From positions 3,968,001 to 4,032,000 of the forward strand of contig NC_019892.1 of assembly GCF_000242455.2 (NCBI RefSeq): 64,000 nt of DNA, read 5' to 3'. Position 1 is the stretch's first letter, and every line of letters starts with the position of its first letter. The translations under genes and the position numbers were made by a program. Shown here piece after piece: positions 25,536 to 33,518 of the stretch. The notes beneath the pieces were generated by a model. It had not been told where the DNA came from, ran no database searches, and was given only the letters and a program-made list of their open reading frames with translations. The DNA is from Singulisphaera acidiphila DSM 18658 (GTDB lineage Bacteria > Planctomycetota > Planctomycetia > Isosphaerales > Isosphaeraceae).

Positions 25536-27263
25536 ATGCAACGCATTTCGACACTTGTGCTTGCTCTTTCGTTCACCCTGATCGGCGGACTGGGTCCGCG
25601 GCCGAGCCTGGCCGCATTCGCCGATACACCTGAAGTCGCCGGCGCCTGGAAACTTGTCGTCATGCCATTCGGCGAGGATGAGTTTGCGATCTTCGACGCC
25701 AAGACGACCAACGATAAGATCGAGGGCACGGTCACCAGTACCCAAGCGATGCTCGGCGAACTCAAAACGGCCGAAGGGACAGTCAAAGGCAACCAGGTCA
25801 CAATCCGGTTCCCTGGACCGGGCGATCCCTTGACCTTCCAGGGCGTTCTGGACAAAGAGGGAAAGAAAGCGACGGGCACCTTCCTGTACCACGGCAGGAG
25901 CTACCCGAGCCGAATCGAAAAAACCGAAGCCAAGGCCGTGGCCAAGCTGCAGAACTCACCCATGCGACAAAAGGTCGCCCAGGCCCAGGCGGTGAAAGAT
26001 CCCAAGGAGCGGACCGCCAAACTCCTCGAATTGATCAAGGAGAACCCCGGCCACCCCATGAACGCCATGGCCTATGACTTGCTCCTGAGCGGGGCCGAGG
26101 CAGCCGGTCTCGGGCCGGAAGAGGTCCGCACCCAAGTCGAGAAGTGGGCCGACGAGGCCAAGCCCTATGGCCCCGAGTGGTCGGGAGAGGTCCAGTCGCG
26201 TGCCCTCAAGGCCCTGCAAGGCAAGAAGGCCTACGCCGCGCTGGCCACGGAGTTGGGCCAGAATGCGGTCAAGGCGTTGCCGGACGACGCCTCGCTGGAG
26301 CTCCGCGGCAATCTCGTAACCCTGCTCGCCCGCTCGGCTCGACTCGCCGGCAAGGACGATATCGCCGCGACGGCGGAGAGCCGCCTCAAGGAGATCGACA
26401 CCAAGCTCGACGCCGAATACCACGAAAAGGTGCCCCCGTTCAAGCCCGAGCCCTATGCGGGTCGCGCGGAGGGCAAGGGGAACCGCGTCGTCCTCATGGA
26501 GATCTTCACCGGCGCGGAGTGTCCCCCCTGCGTCGCAGCCGACGTTGCGTTCGATGCCCTTCTCCAGAGCTATAAGCCATCCGAGTTCATCGGCTTGCAG
26601 CACCACCTGCACATTCCCGGCCCCGACCCTCTGACCAATGCCGACACCATCGCTCGACAGACCTACTACGATTCAGAGGTGAGAGGCACGCCCTCGACCT
26701 TCTTCAACGGCAAGAGCCAGAGCGGCGGTGGCGGCTCGATGGAGGGAGCTGAGGGCAAGTACAAGGATTATCGCCGCGTGATCGAGCCGGCCCTCGACTC
26801 GGAGAAGCGGGCCGACATCAAGCTCACCGCCACCCGCACCGGCGATGAGGTCAAAATCGTCGCCCAGGCCACGGCCGTGCCCGCACCCGGCGATGCCGAT
26901 AAGGATAAGGAGTCCAAGCCGGTGCTCCGCCTGGTTCTGGTCGAGGAGTCGGTCCGATACCCGGGCGGCAACAAGCTCCGGTTCCACCACAACGTCGTCC
27001 GTGCCTTCCCGGGCGGGGTCGAGGGCAAGGCGCTCGAAAAGGGCGAGGGGACCGTTGAGACGACGATCAAGCTCTCCGAGCTGCGCAAAAGCCAGGAGGC
27101 TTACCTCGAAGAGTATCCCAACAGTCCCCGTGGTCGCGCCTTCGCACACCCACTGCCATCGATCGATCTCGACGACCTGGCTGTAGTGGCGCTGGTTCAG
27201 GACGACGCTGACCACAGTATCTGGCACGCCGTGCAAGTCCCGGTCAAAACCGAAACTCCTTGA
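25536..27263 (+). CDS. Secreted protein with thioredoxin-like CPPC motif
   Basis: 575 aa. A signal peptide (MQRISTLVLALSFTLIGGLGPRPSLAAFA) is followed by a beta-rich domain (residues about 35-130, WKLVVMPFGEDEFAIFDAKTTNDKIEGTV), then a helical TPR-like section (about 140-300). Next is a thioredoxin-fold segment, VVLMEIFTGAECPPCVAADVAFDALL, with Cys329 and Cys332, and the cis-Pro loop RGTPSTFFNGK. The C-terminal about 150 residues form another beta-rich domain. A periplasmic thiol oxidoreductase or redox-sensing role is plausible but not shown. ATG 25536 is supported by AGGGAGG at 25525-25531. It is followed by a copy of the palindromic element in a convergent intergenic space with dinB. Confidence 0.82.
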   Translation: MQRISTLVLALSFTLIGGLGPRPSLAAFADTPEVAGAWKLVVMPFGEDEFAIFDAKTTNDKIEGTVTSTQAMLGELKTAEGTVKGNQVTIRFPGPGDPLTFQGVLDKEGKKATGTFLYHGRSYPSRIEKTEAKAVAKLQNSPMRQKVAQAQAVKDPKERTAKLLELIKENPGHPMNAMAYDLLLSGAEAAGLGPEEVRTQVEKWADEAKPYGPEWSGEVQSRALKALQGKKAYAALATELGQNAVKALPDDASLELRGNLVTLLARSARLAGKDDIAATAESRLKEIDTKLDAEYHEKVPPFKPEPYAGRAEGKGNRVVLMEIFTGAECPPCVAADVAFDALLQSYKPSEFIGLQHHLHIPGPDPLTNADTIARQTYYDSEVRGTPSTFFNGKSQSGGGGSMEGAEGKYKDYRRVIEPALDSEKRADIKLTATRTGDEVKIVAQATAVPAPGDADKDKESKPVLRLVLVEESVRYPGGNKLRFHHNVVRAFPGGVEGKALEKGEGTVETTIKLSELRKSQEAYLEEYPNSPRGRAFAHPLPSIDLDDLAVVALVQDDADHSIWHAVQVPVKTETP

Positions 27264-27295
27264 GCGTTCGGGCAGACCGGCTCAGCCCCTGAGCC

Positions 27296-27386
27296 GTGGC
27301 CAAACCCTTCCTTTTTTTGGGGAATCCCAAAAGGGGCGACCGTCAAGAGCCGAGGGCCTGCTCTGACGGCCGCCCCTTCGGGCCAC
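27296..27386. repeat. Palindromic dispersed element, copy 2 (inverted)
   Basis: Outer GTGGCC (27296-27301) and GGCCAC (27381-27386). The inner stem GGGGCGACCGTCA/TGACGGCCGCCCC (27333-27345 and 27364-27376) has one mismatch that becomes G-U in RNA. The core 27337-27372, read on the minus strand, matches copy 1 at 34 of 36 positions. It lies between convergent genes (25536-27263 and dinB). Confidence 0.87.
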
Positions 27387-27485
27387 GCCACATTGCTGCG
27401 GCTTCGCGATGAAGGCGTAAGAGAGCGCTGGAGCAATCGGGTTTGTCGCTCGAGAAATGCCTCCGCTCGCGTAAATAACCTGAAA

Positions 27486-28571
27486 TCAGAGCGGCAACCG
27501 AAGTTGCTGACCGGATCGCGCTTCCGACTTGGCCTCGAGCGAGGAGAGGGCCACGCCGAGCAGCCTGATGCCCTTGCTGACGGGGAAAAGACGCTCGAGA
27601 AGTGCGGACACGACCTCCTCGAGCACGGCTCGCGACGTGACTGGGACGTCGACGGTTCGGTTGCGGGTGATCTGCTGGAAGTCGGCGTACTTGGCCTTGA
27701 GGGTCACCGTCCGCCCCCGGATCGTCGTACCTTCGCAGTAGGACCACACCTTGCCGATCAGCGGCTCGAGCGCGGCTCGCGCCTCCTCGACCGTGAAGAG
27801 GTCGGTGTTGAACGTCGTCTCGGCGCCGATCGATTTGCGCACGCGGTCGGCGCAGACCGGCCGCTCGTCGATGCCCCGCGCGAGTGAGAAATAATAGGGA
27901 CCAGCCTTCCGAAAGTGTTTCTGGAGGAATGACAGCGTCTGGCTCCTCAGGTCTCCGCCGTTGTGGATCCCGAGTGCCTCCATCTTCGATCGCGTCACAG
28001 GGCCGATCCCGTGGAATTTTCCCACCGGCAGGTTCTCGACAAAAGCCGAGCCCTTCTTCGGCGTAATGACGAACAGGCCATCGGGCTTGCGCTCGTCAGA
28101 CGCCATCTTCGCGAGGAACTTGTTGTAGGACACGCCCGCAGACGCGGTCAGGCCAGTCTCGGCGCGAATCTTCGCTCGGATCTCCTCGGCGACCTCGGTC
28201 GCAGAGAAGATGCCTTTCCGATTCTCGGTGACGTCGAGATAGGCTTCGTCGAGCGAGAGCGGCTCGATGAGGGGAGTGTATTCGGCGAAGATGGTGCGGA
28301 TCTGCTGTGACACCGCCCGATAGACGTCGAACCGCGGCTTCACGAAGATCAGCTCCGGGCACTTCCGCTTCGCGATGACGGAAGGCATCGCAGACCGGAC
28401 GCCGAACCGGCGAGCCTCGTAGCTCGCGGCCGCCACGACGCCTCGCTCACGCGAGCCTCCGACCGCGACAGGCCTGCCGCGGAGCTCCGGATTGTCGCGC
28501 TGCTCCACGGACGCGTAGAACGCGTCCATGTCGACATGAATGATCTTCCGCTGCCGATCAGGCCCGACCAC
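27486..28571 (-). CDS. dinB: DNA polymerase IV (Y-family, DinB)
   Basis: 361 aa, usual length. Error-prone translesion polymerase. The palm motifs with catalytic acids are readable: IIHVDMDAFYASVEQRDNPELRG and EPLSLDEAYLDVT (Asp-Glu pair). GVSYNKFLAKMASDERKPDG, the helix-hairpin-helix LPVGKFHGIGPVTRSKMEALGI, and a little-finger domain also follow the family order. The C-terminal QLRLPL is a good sliding-clamp binding peptide. The start is set at GTG 28571 (GAGGAC 8-9 nt upstream); the frame is open to TTG 28628. An inverted repeat GCGTAC-N6-GTACGC lies 134 bp upstream. Confidence 0.95.
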   Translation of the reverse strand: MVGPDRQRKIIHVDMDAFYASVEQRDNPELRGRPVAVGGSRERGVVAAASYEARRFGVRSAMPSVIAKRKCPELIFVKPRFDVYRAVSQQIRTIFAEYTPLIEPLSLDEAYLDVTENRKGIFSATEVAEEIRAKIRAETGLTASAGVSYNKFLAKMASDERKPDGLFVITPKKGSAFVENLPVGKFHGIGPVTRSKMEALGIHNGGDLRSQTLSFLQKHFRKAGPYYFSLARGIDERPVCADRVRKSIGAETTFNTDLFTVEEARAALEPLIGKVWSYCEGTTIRGRTVTLKAKYADFQQITRNRTVDVPVTSRAVLEEVVSALLERLFPVSKGIRLLGVALSSLEAKSEARSGQQLRLPL

Positions 28572-28704
28572 GTTCCAGTCCTCGACGACCTCGCTTCGGT
28601 GATTTCCCCTCAAAATCCGGCACGGCAAACGGCCCGATGCTCGAAGGCCCGAGCCATTGCACGTCAGGAAGGTTTATTCAGCACTCTACCACACGGATGT
28701 CCAC

Positions 28705-28722
28705 GCGTACACAAACGTACGC
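28705..28722. promoter_or_regulatory. Inverted repeat upstream of dinB, possible operator
   Basis: GCGTAC-acaaac-GTACGC, a perfect 6-bp dyad with a 6-nt spacer, 134 bp upstream of the dinB start used here. A LexA-type operator is a possibility because lexA and dinB both occur in this window, but no matching site with the same spacing was found before lexA. Confidence 0.25.
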
Positions 28723-28783
28723 GAGGTTCCCTTCCGGCATGAGTTAAGAGTCGGCCGTGCCTTACCTTAGAAAAGACAAGATG

Positions 28784-29042
28784 CACGGCCTGGAACCAGA
28801 ACGTCGAGACGACGACGGATCGCTTCCCAACCTCGGAGTTCCAGACGCAGAGGCCGGGCGCGAACACCTTGGTCGTCGATATCGGTCCAGCCGATCGGGT
28901 CGATCAGGAACGCGAAGAGATCCTGATCGCCGCAGTAGAGGCCGGTGCCATCGGTGTTGACGGCCCCCGGTGGGAAGTCGACGGCAACCTCCGCGAGCAT
29001 GTCAAGGAGATCCGCGTTGTAGAGCCGCTTGTAATACGGGTT
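28784..29042 (-). pseudogene. Frameshifted remnant of a DUF932-like protein
   Basis: Minus-strand frames join into one protein-like stretch if a single base is dropped near 28872. The first part is NPYYKRLYNADLLDML...GLYCGDQDLFAFLIDP-GWTDID, and the second is KVFAPGLCVWNSEVGKRSVVVSTFWFQAV. The phrase 'WNSEVG---...STF-(l/w)-(y/f)' is typical of DUF932 proteins, a family found in phages, plasmids and planctomycete genomes. The upstream end runs into a TAG (29045-29043), and similarity stops after FQAV. It is therefore truncated at both ends and frameshifted. The family call rests on remembered motifs only. Confidence 0.5.
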
Positions 29043-29045
29043 CTA

Positions 29046-29402
29046 ATTCGTTCCTACGTTTTCCCAGCCAGTAACGTAGGGGACGGCGCACACGGTTTTG
29101 ATGCGTTTCGGGGTTCGTTGCATGGGCGAGCGATACGACTGACTCCCAATCCCCAGGAAGTCACACGAGCCGCGGCAAGATGGTTCGCGAGCCGCGAACA
29201 TCACACCATCAGGCGCTGACAAGCAGCCGTTCGGCTGAAAAAACTCGTCTCAGAGTTCTCACGCGGCGGGGGGCGGCCTTCGCGATCAGGTCCGCGACCT
29301 CGCAAAGCAGCCGTTGGTCTTCAAGCACTGGTGAGATATTGACGATAGCTCGAAAAGGTCGCCCTTCGAGGCTTCAAAGAACGACCCACCCACCGCCACG
29401 AG
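29046..29402. other. Intergenic region, decayed sequence
   Basis: No intact gene recognised. The in-frame extension of the DUF932-like remnant beyond the TAG reads VPYVTGWENVGTN and might be further decayed coding sequence. The rest holds nothing recognisable. Confidence 0.35.
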
Positions 29403-30125
29403 TTACTCCTTCTCTTTGGCCTTCTCGCGTTCGGCGGCCTCAGCCAAAACGGCTTCCGGGTTTTCCTGGAAGAGGTCGCGACAGCCCGAGCAGCAGACGT
29501 GATACGTCTTGCCTTTGTAGGAAACGGGCATCGTCCCTCGCCCCTCGGTGACAATGCAGATCGGGCCGGACTCACCCACGGCAAAGGCGACCCCGTCGCG
29601 GGTATAGCCCACCTCGCCGAGTTGGTAGAACATCCGGTTGGCCGGGTCCTGCGCCTCCAGCTTCATCAAGAGGCGCGTTTCGTGGAGCGGGGTGAGGGTG
29701 ATCCGGCGGACCCCGTCTCCCGACCCTTCGGCGGTCAGGACGAGTGCTTTCTTGCCGTTGTCCGCGCCCTGATAGGTCCGTGAGGACCCGTCGGCCAGGG
29801 TGGCGGTGAGGGTGTAGGTCTTCGGCTTGGGACCCGAGTGGAGTACGACCGACTTGAGGTATTTGCCCTGATCGATCGTGGCTTCGAGAGCTGCGTCATC
29901 GGCGCTGAGCTTCCAGGCCCAGGACGCTTCCTCACGCCAGGCCCCTTTGATCTTTCCCCGTTCGGGCTGCCCCGACCCGCGCCATTTGCCCACGAGCGTA
30001 CCGTAGGGCTTGAGGGCGGCCTGAGCGTCGCGCCGCCCGCCGGGAGGCGCCTCAGCGCTCCCCACGGAACCGACGCAGTGGACCAGCAGAAAGGCGCCGA
30101 GGATTGTTCGCGAGGTTGTGCGCAT
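29403..30125 (-). CDS. Secreted protein with C-terminal YHS/TRASH-like Cys motif
   Basis: 240 aa. Signal peptide MRTTSRTILGAFLLVHCVGSVGSAEA. The middle is beta-rich (YGTLVGKWRGSGQPERGKIKGAWREEASWAW...), like DUF1579-type lipocalin folds. The C-terminus, TMPVSYKGKTYHVCCSGCRDLFQENPEAVLAEA, closely follows the YHS/TRASH metal-binding pattern (Y-x-F/V-C-C-x-x-C-x-x-x-F), so binding of a metal such as copper is plausible. It lies 48 bp after the response regulator on the same strand and may be a target or third gene of that operon. ATG 30125 is preferred; GTG 30140 is in frame just upstream. Confidence 0.75.
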   Translation of the reverse strand: MRTTSRTILGAFLLVHCVGSVGSAEAPPGGRRDAQAALKPYGTLVGKWRGSGQPERGKIKGAWREEASWAWKLSADDAALEATIDQGKYLKSVVLHSGPKPKTYTLTATLADGSSRTYQGADNGKKALVLTAEGSGDGVRRITLTPLHETRLLMKLEAQDPANRMFYQLGEVGYTRDGVAFAVGESGPICIVTEGRGTMPVSYKGKTYHVCCSGCRDLFQENPEAVLAEAAEREKAKEKE

Positions 30126-30173
30126 CGAGTTTTCATCCACTCGCGCGCCGGCCCGGTCGCCTCGTCTGCGCGC

Positions 30174-31577
30174 TCAGGTTTGCTGAAGTTGATTGATCTT
30201 ATTGTAGAGAGTCTTGAGGCTGATGCCTAGCTCCTTGGAAGCCGCAGGTTTGTTGCCGTTGTGCTTCTCAAGGATGACCTGGATGTACTTCATCTCGATG
30301 TCGCGGAGCGTGGGCGAACCCTCGGGAATCTGGAAATGAGGGCCGGCGACGGCCGAAGGGGACGACACCATGACGGACGACGACCGCCGCGAGGGGACCT
30401 GGGTTGGCAGGTGCTCGGGATAGATCGGGCCTCCTCCCGAGAGGATCGTGGCGCGTTCGATCGCGTTGGCCAGTTCGCGGATGTTGCCCGGCCAATCGTG
30501 CGTCTGAAGCGCGGCGATGGCTTCAGGGGTCAACGCCGTGTCGAGATCGGTCCGTCGAGATCCGTAACGCATCAGCATATGGCGTGCAAGTGCGGGAATA
30601 TCACCCTTGCGTTCGCGGAGCGGGGGAAGGTGAATCTCGAACGTGTTGACCCGGAAGAACAAGTCCTCACGGAACTGTTCCGCCTCGATCATCTCGCGGA
30701 GGTCCCGGTTGGTCGCGCAGAGGACGCGAACATCGACGCGGAACGGGTCGTTCTCGCCGACCCGGCGGATCTCTCCCGACTCGAGGAAGCGGAGGAGCTT
30801 GACCTGAACGCTCTTATCGAGCTCGCCGACTTCGTCGAGGAAGAGGGTGCCGCCGTTGGCGACCTCGAAGAGACCTTTTCGATGAGTGTCCGCGCCGGTG
30901 AACGACCCCTTGCGGTGGCCGAACAGTTCGCTTTCCACCAGGTTTTCGGGCAAGGCGCCGCAGTTGACGGGGATGAAGCTGTGCGTGGCTCGCTTGCTCT
31001 TGTCGTGCAGGCTGCGCGCGATCAGCTCTTTACCCGTGCCGGTCTCGCCCAGGATCATCACGCTGGCGTCGGTCGGCGCGATCGTGTCGATCAGGCGGCG
31101 GACGGAAAGCATCGACGGCGTCTCGCCGATCAGGGTCGGCGACCCCTCGGCGCTCTTGAGGCGGGTCTCGAGCGCAGCCGCCTTGTTGGTCAAGTCGCGG
31201 CGTTCGCTGACCCGGCTGAGGATCACCTCGAGCTCGGCCCACTTGCAAGGTTTGGTCAGGTAGTCGAAGGCCCCCAGCCGTAACGCCTGGACGGCCGTAT
31301 CGACCGTGGCATGCCCGGTCAGGATGATGACCTGCGTGTCGGGATTGATCTGGCGAATCTTGCCGAGGACCTCGATGCCGGTCATGCCGGGCATCCGCAG
31401 GTCGAGCAGCGCAGCGTCGTACGAACCCTTCTCCAACGCCCGCAAGGCCGAGGCTCCGTCGGGGCAGACGGTCACTTCATGGCCGAGACGCGGAAGCTCC
31501 ATCTGCATCAGGTCGCGCAGGTGAGCCTCGTCATCGGCGAACAGGATTCTGAGGCCACCCTGGTGGGACTTCTCCAT
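30174..31577 (-). CDS. Sigma-54-dependent response regulator (NtrC family)
   Basis: 467 aa. The receiver domain (residues 8-125) starts RILFADDEAHLRDLM, with the phospho-acceptor Asp in AALLDLRMPGMTG and the conserved Lys in YLTKPCKW. The AAA+ domain (about 145-385) has Walker A GETGTGKE, the sigma-54 contact loop as GSFTGAD (variant of GAFTGA), Walker B GGTLFLDEVGEL, and the arginine region CATNRDL...REDLFFRVN. A Fis-type HTH ends the protein (RDIEMKYIQVILEKHNGNKPAASKELGISLKTLYNKI). It activates sigma-54 promoters on phosphorylation, presumably by the kinase encoded 76 bp upstream. ATG 31577 follows GGAGGAG; the upstream open frame is not conserved. Confidence 0.96.
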   Translation of the reverse strand: MEKSHQGGLRILFADDEAHLRDLMQMELPRLGHEVTVCPDGASALRALEKGSYDAALLDLRMPGMTGIEVLGKIRQINPDTQVIILTGHATVDTAVQALRLGAFDYLTKPCKWAELEVILSRVSERRDLTNKAAALETRLKSAEGSPTLIGETPSMLSVRRLIDTIAPTDASVMILGETGTGKELIARSLHDKSKRATHSFIPVNCGALPENLVESELFGHRKGSFTGADTHRKGLFEVANGGTLFLDEVGELDKSVQVKLLRFLESGEIRRVGENDPFRVDVRVLCATNRDLREMIEAEQFREDLFFRVNTFEIHLPPLRERKGDIPALARHMLMRYGSRRTDLDTALTPEAIAALQTHDWPGNIRELANAIERATILSGGGPIYPEHLPTQVPSRRSSSVMVSSPSAVAGPHFQIPEGSPTLRDIEMKYIQVILEKHNGNKPAASKELGISLKTLYNKINQLQQT

Positions 31578-31653
31578 GAGACAGGTCTCCTCCGTGAGAC
31601 TCAACCGAATCGGGGAGAGTTCCCCACCTTCGTGCATATAATTTCGTAAGGCG

Positions 31654-33282
31654 TCAGGCCGCTCGATGGTTCTTGGAAGCCATCGCCGACTCGGGGGGGG
31701 TGTCCTCGGCCGGGCGAATGGGCAACCGGACCATGAACGTGGCTCCTTCCCCTTCACCCGGGCTGGTCGCCATGATCTCCCCCTGGTGCTGACTGACGAT
31801 CCGATGTGTGATCGACAGGCCCAACCCCGTCCCCTTGCCTACCTTGCGTTTCGTGAAGAACGGCTCAAAAATGTTTTCGAGAACTTCCGGAGACATGCCG
31901 CAACCATCATCGGCGAAGACCAATTCCGCCATTCCTTCGGCGTGACGCATCTCGATCCGAAGCGTACCTTCAGGCTCCATCGAGTCGAGTGCGTTGACCA
32001 CCAGGTTCAGGACGACCTGCTTGATCTCCTGGCTGTCCACGTGCGCCATGACGGCCTCACGCGGCTGGAAGACGATGCGTTTGCCGCGATACTTGCCCAT
32101 ATGCCGGATCATCTCGACCACCCCCTGGATGAGGCCGGCCATATCGGTCCGTTCCCGCTGAATCTCGGCGCAGCGGGAGAAGTCGAGCAGTTTCTCGGTG
32201 ATGTTCTTACAGCGGAACGCCTCCTCCTGGATCATCCGCAGATAGTTGCGGACAACCTTCGAGTCGGCCCCCTCATGAGCATCGAGCATCGGCCCCAGGC
32301 GGTTCTCGAGCGCCTCGGAGCAGAACGCGATCGATGCCAACGGGTTATTGATTTCGTGAGCGACCCCCGCAGCCAGAAACCCGACCCCGGCCAACTGCTC
32401 CGACCGGACAAGCTGTCGGCTGCGCTCATGGACCTGACGCTCGAGATCGGCATAGGTCACGCTCAACCGCGCAGTCATATCGTTGAACGCTTCGGCCAGG
32501 GCCTGCATCTCGTCGCCGGTCTTGAGGTCGATCTTATAGTCAAAGCCGCCTCGGGCCACCCGGCGGACACCGCGCTGGAGGAGTCGGACCGGGTAGAGGA
32601 CCCAGCGGTGAAACAAGGCGGCCAGCCCGCAGAGCATCGCCATCACAGTCAGGGCCGAGGTCCAGACGATGATCCGGCTGGTCTGATACTGATTCTTCGA
32701 CATCGTGAGGACCGCGTAGAAGTCGCGGTGGAGGATGTCCGGGAGTTCCATCACCCGATGGTTCAGTCGCGCGATCGTCTGGCTGAGTCGGACTGGATCC
32801 TGAGATCCGGCCACGGCGATCGGCAAAGACTCGGGGTGACGCGCCAGGTAGGTCTTCGTCCCGGGCAGGCTCGGTTCGATCGGTGGGCCTTGATCCAGCT
32901 CATTCAGGATCGCCGTCAGGTCGCTGTCGATCAGGAAGGCCAGCCCCAGCTCGTCGCGTCCGTCGTCGGCCCGGCTCCCCTGGGTCGTGTTCTTCCGGAG
33001 CCAGGTGTGATAGTCGAGCAACGCCTTCTGCGCTTTGTGGACCTTGCTTTTCAGCTCCAGCCGCTCTTCAGGCGTGTCGATATCCCCCATGCTCTCGAGC
33101 GGAACGACGACTTGCAACAGTTCCTTCGACGCCCCCAGTTCGTGGAGCTGGTCGACCAGTTTCAGGTTGCTCGCGTGAAACGCGTGCAAGCCGAAGATCG
33201 ACCCGCCCATCAGGGTGAGCATCATGCCGACTACCAAGGTCAAGCCAGCGATCAACTTGACTCGGATGGGCCACTGAGGCAT
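31654..33282 (-). CDS. Membrane sensor histidine kinase (NtrB/AtoS-like)
   Basis: 542 aa. TM1 about residues 9-31 and TM2 about 205-226 bracket a helical periplasmic sensor region. A HAMP domain follows (YPVRLLQRGVRRVARGGFDYKIDLKTGDEMQALAEAFNDMT), then a coiled coil. The H-box is GVAHEINNPLASIAF (phospho-His). The HATPase domain has the N-box QVVLNLVVNALDSM, G1 FADDGCGMSPEVLENIFEPFFTKRKVGKGTGLGLSI. It should phosphorylate the co-encoded NtrC-type regulator. ATG 33282 has a near-perfect AAGGAGG upstream, suggesting efficient translation. It is the first gene of a kinase-regulator-YHS-protein operon. The stimulus is unknown. Confidence 0.96.
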   Translation of the reverse strand: MPQWPIRVKLIAGLTLVVGMMLTLMGGSIFGLHAFHASNLKLVDQLHELGASKELLQVVVPLESMGDIDTPEERLELKSKVHKAQKALLDYHTWLRKNTTQGSRADDGRDELGLAFLIDSDLTAILNELDQGPPIEPSLPGTKTYLARHPESLPIAVAGSQDPVRLSQTIARLNHRVMELPDILHRDFYAVLTMSKNQYQTSRIIVWTSALTVMAMLCGLAALFHRWVLYPVRLLQRGVRRVARGGFDYKIDLKTGDEMQALAEAFNDMTARLSVTYADLERQVHERSRQLVRSEQLAGVGFLAAGVAHEINNPLASIAFCSEALENRLGPMLDAHEGADSKVVRNYLRMIQEEAFRCKNITEKLLDFSRCAEIQRERTDMAGLIQGVVEMIRHMGKYRGKRIVFQPREAVMAHVDSQEIKQVVLNLVVNALDSMEPEGTLRIEMRHAEGMAELVFADDGCGMSPEVLENIFEPFFTKRKVGKGTGLGLSITHRIVSQHQGEIMATSPGEGEGATFMVRLPIRPAEDTPPESAMASKNHRAA

Positions 33283-33518
33283 GGCGACGACCTCCTTGTC
33301 GCGGGGCGGACACGTCCTTTGTCCGGGTCCTGAAGATGTGCGGGAACTATACCAAAGTCAGCCCGACCCACAAATGCCACATCGCGTGAGTTTTCCTCAA
33401 GCCGGGGGGCCCGTTCGCCGAGCCACTCAACGCGGGAGGCTAACCGGCCGTCATGCCCTTGATCGAGCCGTTCAAACCTGATCTTTTGCACCCTGCATCG
33501 AGCAGCCGGAACCGGCGT

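Noticed and set aside
28869-29219. 116-aa plus-strand frame over the DUF932-like remnant
   Set aside because: Antisense to a better protein-like reading on the minus strand; no motif.
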